A stretch of DNA of 47,201 nt from JACDDK01 sp038198445 (GTDB taxonomy: Bacteria > Actinomycetota > Rubrobacteria > Rubrobacterales > Rubrobacteraceae). Within the stretch, counting starts at the first letter, position 1; the number at the start of each line of letters is the position of its first letter. Both the position numbers and the translations under genes were made by a program. The notes under the pieces are model-generated. The model was given only the letters and a program-made list of their open reading frames with translations. It made no database searches and was not told the DNA's origin. This document shows positions 43,818 to 47,201 of this stretch, in pieces. The stretch is from the NCBI GenBank assembly GCA_038198445.1, contig JBBPZZ010000115.1:1-47201 (forward strand). The letters run 5' to 3'.

Positions 43818-44188
43818 CGCTCCACCGGATACGCGATAGCGGTCATGAGCGAGAGCGCCGGCTGGGTGGTGTCCATGCGCGAGCACTGGACGGTAATGGG
43901 TATGTCGGACTCGACTCGAATAGCATATGGCACGCCGCGCGGGACCTCGGTCCCACCGAGTTGCTCGGGTACGTTCGTCCTCAAGTGCCGGGTTCGTTCC
44001 GGCGGGACGGTAACTTTCGCGGCCCTGATCGGCTCCCGGTCCTCGAAGTAGAACGAGATCGAGAGGTGCGCCTCTTCTTCGGCGGTATTCAGCACACAGA
44101 TCGACTCGTGACTCTCCTGCGACCCGGTGCTCTCTTCGGGGATGAACCCATCCGGGATGAGCCACACTTTGGCGCCCTCGTTAGACAC
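43814..44188 (-). CDS. Anabaena sensory rhodopsin transducer (ASRT)-like protein
   Basis: The 124-residue protein matches the ASRT family along its whole length: GAKVWLIPDGFIP, SHESICVLN, YFEDREPI, VPPERTRHLR, PRGVPYAIRVESDIPI and SRMDTTQPALSLMTAIAYP. The Anabaena member is a soluble transducer for a microbial rhodopsin, and its beta-sandwich has been compared with carbohydrate-binding proteins. No rhodopsin is in this window, so a sugar-related role is more likely here. GTG 44188 was chosen (GAGG 6 nt upstream, overlap GTGTCTAA with deoR); ATG 44209 is an alternative. Confidence 0.82.
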   Translation of the reverse strand: MSNEGAKVWLIPDGFIPEESTGSQESHESICVLNTAEEEAHLSISFYFEDREPIRAAKVTVPPERTRHLRTNVPEQLGGTEVPRGVPYAIRVESDIPITVQCSRMDTTQPALSLMTAIAYPVER

Positions 44189-44999
44189 GCCGCACCTCGA
44201 CACCCGCATGCGTGATGGCTTGGAGACGGTCCTCCGGCGCGTCGGCCGTCATGGCGAGCGCGAACTCCGAGACGTGCGCGATGGTGTGCAGCCCGCGTTT
44301 CTCGAACTTGCCGCCGTCCACGAGCAGGACTGGGTTCTCGGAGTGTTTGATCATGGCGTGCTTTACCTCGGCCTCCAGGAGATCCGGGTCCGTCAGGTTT
44401 CCATCCGCGGTAACGCCCTTGACGCTAACGAACGTCCTATCTGCCGAGTGCGCGGAGATTACATCCACAGTCCGAGGGCCGACGAAGGACAGCGTCAGCT
44501 TCCGCATGAGCCCGCCGATGCCCACGACCTCTATCCTGGGCGCCTCGTTCTTCATGAACAACTCCATTACCGGTACGGAGTTGGTCAGGAGCGTTAGCCT
44601 GGGACCATCCGTTAGGATTCTACGAGCCACGTAGTACGACGTGGTCGAACAGTCCAGGAACAAGGAAGTCCCCGGCTCCAAAAGCCCAACGGCGGCCTCC
44701 GCCAGACGTTCCTTGGCCGCTATCTGTTGCTCCAGCCGGTGCCAGAAAGAGTCCTCGTGCGCGGCGAGTTCGGCAAGGACGGCTCCACCGTGAGTACGAC
44801 GGATCAGACCTTCCTCTTCCAGCGCCAAGAGATCCCGCCTCGCCGTCATCGGAGAGATGCCGAACTCCGTCTCGAGCGACGCGACCTTCACACTCCCCGT
44901 CCCCCGCACGAGCAGCGAAATTCGCCGCCGCCGCTCCTCCGGTACAAGCGGCCCCTTACTCGGTAAGTTTTGATCGTTTCTAGTTATCAGACTCCCCAA
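44181..44999 (-). CDS. DeoR/GlpR-family regulator of the rhamnose operon
   Basis: The 272-residue protein has an N-terminal DeoR helix-turn-helix (VASLETEFGISPMTARRDLLALEEEGLIRRTHGGAV) and a C-terminal sugar-phosphate-binding domain (FLDCSTTSYYVARRI, VGPRTVDVIS, DGGKFEKRGL). It is first in the operon and probably represses it until a rhamnose-derived sugar or phosphate binds. The Rhizobium rha cluster also uses a DeoR-type regulator. Start TTG 44999. Confidence 0.9.
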   Translation of the reverse strand: MGSLITRNDQNLPSKGPLVPEERRRRISLLVRGTGSVKVASLETEFGISPMTARRDLLALEEEGLIRRTHGGAVLAELAAHEDSFWHRLEQQIAAKERLAEAAVGLLEPGTSLFLDCSTTSYYVARRILTDGPRLTLLTNSVPVMELFMKNEAPRIEVVGIGGLMRKLTLSFVGPRTVDVISAHSADRTFVSVKGVTADGNLTDPDLLEAEVKHAMIKHSENPVLLVDGGKFEKRGLHTIAHVSEFALAMTADAPEDRLQAITHAGVEVRRV

Positions 45000-45016
45000 T
45001 CACCCAACTTACACCA

Positions 45017-45045
45017 TTAGTAGCAGAGGCTACACTTTCGCGCAA
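45017..45045 (-). promoter_or_regulatory. Rhamnose operon promoter with overlapping palindrome
   Basis: The minus strand reads TTGCGC (45040-45045), 17 bp, TACTAA (45017-45022) with an extended TGC just before the -10. A perfect dyad GTAGC-CTCT-GCTAC (45020-45033) sits over the -10/spacer and is a natural operator for the DeoR protein. The predicted transcript begins near 45010, about 10 nt before the TTG. Confidence 0.5.
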
Positions 45046-45147
45046 GGGGTTTGGAGAAAAAGATTTCGTCTCGGGGTCATTGCTGAATTGCTTGATCTTA
45101 CGCCGAAGGAATTTTTGGCCTTCCGGTGGGTGGTCGATATCGGATGC

Positions 45148-45176
45148 TTGGTCTTTAATAGGGTGGATAAGATATT
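45148..45176 (+). promoter_or_regulatory. Promoter of the ABM-domain gene
   Basis: TTGGTC (45148-45153), 17 bp, GATATT (45171-45176). Transcription would start near 45183, about 15 nt before the TTG at 45198. The remaining 45046-45147 shows nothing clear. Confidence 0.4.
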
Positions 45177-45197
45177 AGCCACCTGGGGCAGGTCTTT

Positions 45198-45782
45198 TTG
45201 AGCGATTCTCTGGAACACAAGGATATAGCTTCCGGTGAAGATCCGCCCGTGACGGTGGTGGCTTCGCGGCGCGTAAAGCCGGGTCGGGAGCAGGAGTTCG
45301 AGGAGTGGGTTTCGGGAATCCTCGGCGCCGCAGCCGAGTTTCCCGGCTATCTGGGGTCCAACGTGATCCGGCCGAGCGAGTCTGGCGACAACGAGTTTCA
45401 GATCGTCTTCAAGTTCGATCACGCAAGCAACCTCAAGCGATGGGAGAAATCCCAGGAACGCCGACTCTGGCTCCGGAAGTCCAGAGACCTGCTACTGGAG
45501 GAAGAGAAGGTCCGGGTCCTCACCGGGCTGGAGACGTGGTTCACGTTGCCCTCGCGCCCCGGCGAGCCGTCGCCACCGCGCTACAAGATGGCAATCGTTA
45601 CCTGGCTCGCCGTCTTCCCACTCGCTACCGCCATCTTCGCGATCACCCAACCGGTACTCGGCGGGCTTCCAACCGTACTCCGCAAGCTCGTATTCACGCT
45701 CACCATGGTCACCCTGATGACGTACGTGATCATGCCGCGCATGACACGCCTGTTCTCCTTCTGGCTCTACCCGAAAGATTAA
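45198..45782 (+). CDS. ABM-domain protein with C-terminal membrane helices
   Basis: Residues ~17-110 fit an antibiotic biosynthesis monooxygenase (ABM, dimeric alpha-beta barrel) domain (VTVVASRRVKPGREQEFEEWV, FPGYLGSNVIRP, FQIVFKFDHASNLKRWE). Two transmembrane helices follow (about 128-150 and 160-182). Such fusions occur in Actinobacteria and some proteobacteria; the substrate is unknown. TTG 45198 has a poor ribosome site. Confidence 0.75.
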   Translation: MSDSLEHKDIASGEDPPVTVVASRRVKPGREQEFEEWVSGILGAAAEFPGYLGSNVIRPSESGDNEFQIVFKFDHASNLKRWEKSQERRLWLRKSRDLLLEEEKVRVLTGLETWFTLPSRPGEPSPPRYKMAIVTWLAVFPLATAIFAITQPVLGGLPTVLRKLVFTLTMVTLMTYVIMPRMTRLFSFWLYPKD

Positions 45783-45812
45783 CAACAAGTTAGCGCAGCG
45801 TTGGTACTTCGA

Positions 45813-45925
45813 TTACTTGGGTACTCGACGTTTTCTGTACAATGCTCGGTCAATATGAGAGTCGAGCGTTCCTGACTTTAGAGCGTTGTCTACATCTGCC
45901 TTGTACTGCTTATCTTTGCTTATTG
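45813..45925 (-). pseudogene. C-terminal coding remnant beside the IS
   Basis: The minus strand is open from the IS edge to a TAA at 45813, giving about 36 codons that end SHIDRALYRKRRVPK. The third positions are AT-richer than in neighbouring genes. It may be the tail of a gene cut by the insertion, with the rest lying right of the IS outside the window. I do not recognise it. Confidence 0.3.
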
Positions 45926-46000
45926 TGACCTGCTCCCCGAAAACTGATCCAGTTACTATGAGAGTCCGAAGGCCCGGGATGGGCAGAAGGAGGACTCTCG

Positions 46001-46276
46001 ATGAAGAAGAGACACACTCCAGAGCAGATCGTCCGCAAGCTGCGCGAAGCGGACGTCGAGCTGGCCGCGGGGGCCTCAGTCCCCGCGGTCTCAAGGAGAC
46101 TCGGTGTCAGCGAGGCGACCTTCCACCGCTGGCGCAACCAGTATGGCGGCATGAAAGCCGACGCTATGAAGCGCTTGAAGGAGCTGGAGTCCGAGAACGC
46201 CCGCTTAAAGAAGATCGTCGCCGATCAAGCTGTGGACATCTCCATCCTCAAGGAGGTGAGCCGAAAAAACTTCTGA
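46001..46276 (+). CDS. IS3-family transposase OrfA
   Basis: The 91-residue protein has a DNA-binding helix-turn-helix (HTPEQIVRKLREADVELAAG, VPAVSRRLGVSEATFHRWRN) and a leucine-zipper-like C-terminus (LKELESENARLKKIVADQ). It binds the IS ends and may act as a repressor. Its end overlaps the slippery site. ATG 46001 has AGAAGGAGG upstream. Confidence 0.92.
   Translation: MKKRHTPEQIVRKLREADVELAAGASVPAVSRRLGVSEATFHRWRNQYGGMKADAMKRLKELESENARLKKIVADQAVDISILKEVSRKNF
46264..46270 (+). other. Programmed -1 frameshift slippery site
   Basis: A AAA AAC in the orfA frame, followed within 3 nt by the orfA stop TGA. Slipping by -1 enters the orfB frame directly (reads AAA AAA CTT). This is the classic heptamer for IS3 fusion transposase. 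Confidence 0.8.
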
Positions 46277-47172
46277 GCCCGACCCGGAGGAGGGCGGCCG
46301 TCGAGCACGTTTGTCGGCACCTTGGGGTCTCCGAGCGTCGGGCGTGCAGGGTGATCGCTCAGCCCAGGTCCAGCCAACGCTACCAGGGCTGCAAGTCGGA
46401 TCGTGACCGCGCTCTGCTCGAGCGGATGATCGGGCTTGCGCGGGAGAACCCCCGCTATGGTTATCGTAGGGTGTGGGCACTCTTGAGGCGGGAAGGCTGG
46501 CGGGTGAACAAGAAGCGGGTGCATCGGTTGTGGAAGGAGGAGGGGCTGAAAGTGCCCGACAAACAGCGGAAAAGACGGCGGCTTATAGTGGAGGGCGCCA
46601 GCGAGAATGGGTGCGCCAGGCGCAGAGCCGAGCACAAAGACCACCTCTGGAGTTACGACTTCGTCATGGATCGCACCGAGAACGGGCGGAGGCTGAAGAT
46701 AATGCCCGTAGTAGACGAGTACACCAGGGAGTGTCTGGCCATCGAGGTTGAGCGCTCCATCACGGCCTCGGACGTGATCGCCACCCTGGCGCGTCTGTTC
46801 GAGGAGCGAGAAGAGCCACGCTACATCCGCTCTGACAACGGTCCCGAGTTCGTGGCGGCGGCGCTCAAGAGGTGGCTGAAAGCTTCCGGGGTGGGGACGC
46901 TGTACATAGAGCCGGGATCTCCGTGGGAGAATGCGTATGCTGAGTCTTTCATAGGGCGTTTGGGGGATGAGTTGCTGAAGAGAGAAGTCTTCACGAGCCT
47001 TATGGAAGCGAAGGTTTTGGTGGAGGAGTACCGCGACTACTACAACCACAACAGGCCACACAGCGCCCTGGGCTACCGAACGCCTTGGGAATTCGCGGCC
47101 TCGTGCTGCGCAGCGGCGCAAGCAGGTACGGGGCTTACAAAGGAGCTACAATCGGCAACCACACTCTCATAG
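46264..47172 (+). CDS. IS3-family transposase OrfB (frameshifted partner)
   Basis: The ~302-residue catalytic part has the rve integrase fold with D-D-E residues in WSYDFVMDRT, IRSDNGPEF and NAYAESFIGRLGDELL, and the N-terminal HTH_21 helix-turn-helix (PRYGYRRVWALLRREGWRVN). It lies -1 relative to orfA and has no good start of its own, so it is made as OrfAB by frameshift at 46264-46270. It appears intact. Confidence 0.92.
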   Translation, partial: KKLLSPTRRRAAVEHVCRHLGVSERRACRVIAQPRSSQRYQGCKSDRDRALLERMIGLARENPRYGYRRVWALLRREGWRVNKKRVHRLWKEEGLKVPDKQRKRRRLIVEGASENGCARRRAEHKDHLWSYDFVMDRTENGRRLKIMPVVDEYTRECLAIEVERSITASDVIATLARLFEEREEPRYIRSDNGPEFVAAALKRWLKASGVGTLYIEPGSPWENAYAESFIGRLGDELLKREVFTSLMEAKVLVEEYRDYYNHNRPHSALGYRTPWEFAASCCAAAQAGTGLTKELQSATTLS

Positions 47173-47201
47173 CACCTGGTACAGAGATCGGGGGCCGGTC
47201 A

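Larger units (their letters stand above)
45926..47201 (+). mobile_element. Complete IS3-family insertion sequence
   Basis: The 1276-bp element begins TGACCTGCTCCCCGA at 45926 and ends in GGCCGGTCA at 47201. The reverse complement of the right end (TGACCGGCCCCCGAT, then CTATGAGAGT) aligns with the left end over about 40 bp with a few gaps, giving imperfect terminal inverted repeats. It encodes orfA and orfB in overlapping frames. The window stops at its right end, so the target duplication cannot be checked. The group may be IS407-like, judged from the ends only. Confidence 0.88.

Overview
The window is high-GC bacterial chromosome and looks like a deep-branching Actinomycetota, most like Rubrobacter. 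That placement is inferred from gene content and order, frequent TTG starts, Tat-exported ferritin-like proteins next to an ECF sigma/anti-sigma pair, and a bacterial cyclic 2,3-diphosphoglycerate synthase-like gene. No rRNA, tRNA or CRISPR array was seen.

Positions 1-17000 are a conserved housekeeping block, all on the minus strand and read right to left: rho, rpmE, a DUF1385 membrane protein, prfA, prmC, a Sua5/TsaC-type gene, glyA, upp, a dCMP deaminase, then atpZ-atpI-B-E-F-H-A-G-D-C and murA. The order resembles Bacillus and other Gram-positive genomes. The atp operon has a well-formed promoter placed so that the first gene is probably translated from a leaderless mRNA. The alpha, beta and gamma subunits carry unusual acidic tails or inserts. 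Positions 17000-23500 (minus) hold a cyclic 2,3-diphosphoglycerate synthase-like gene with a metallophosphoesterase, then argS with small neighbours, rlmH and a WalJ-type metallo-beta-lactamase-fold protein.

Positions 23500-27700 form one coherent regulatory module. A leftward operon (two Tat-exported ferritin-like proteins and a sortase predicted to be a lipoprotein) faces a rightward operon (ECF sigma factor and RskA-like anti-sigma), followed by dodecin. The same bipartite element, TGATCTA-N14-CCGTAG, lies in front of both divergent operons. It is the best candidate for the promoter recognised by this ECF factor and would make the module self-regulating.

Positions 27900-33500 hold a CoA-binding protein, a frameshifted haloacid dehalogenase, a gamma-glutamylcyclotransferase-like protein, a PRC-barrel protein, an FGGY sugar kinase and citrate synthase. 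Positions 33650-45000 (minus) are a complete L-rhamnose uptake and catabolism operon: a DeoR regulator, a homologue of the Anabaena sensory rhodopsin transducer, rhamnulokinase, an ABC importer (ATPase, two permeases, binding lipoprotein), rhamnose isomerase, a bifunctional aldolase/dehydrogenase and a second class II aldolase. A promoter with an overlapping palindrome precedes the regulator. A small ABM-domain membrane protein is divergent from it.

The right edge (45926-47201) is a complete IS3-family insertion sequence with matching imperfect ends and an A AAA AAC frameshift site. The window stops exactly at its right end. Left of the IS is a short, AT-richer coding remnant that the IS may have cut.
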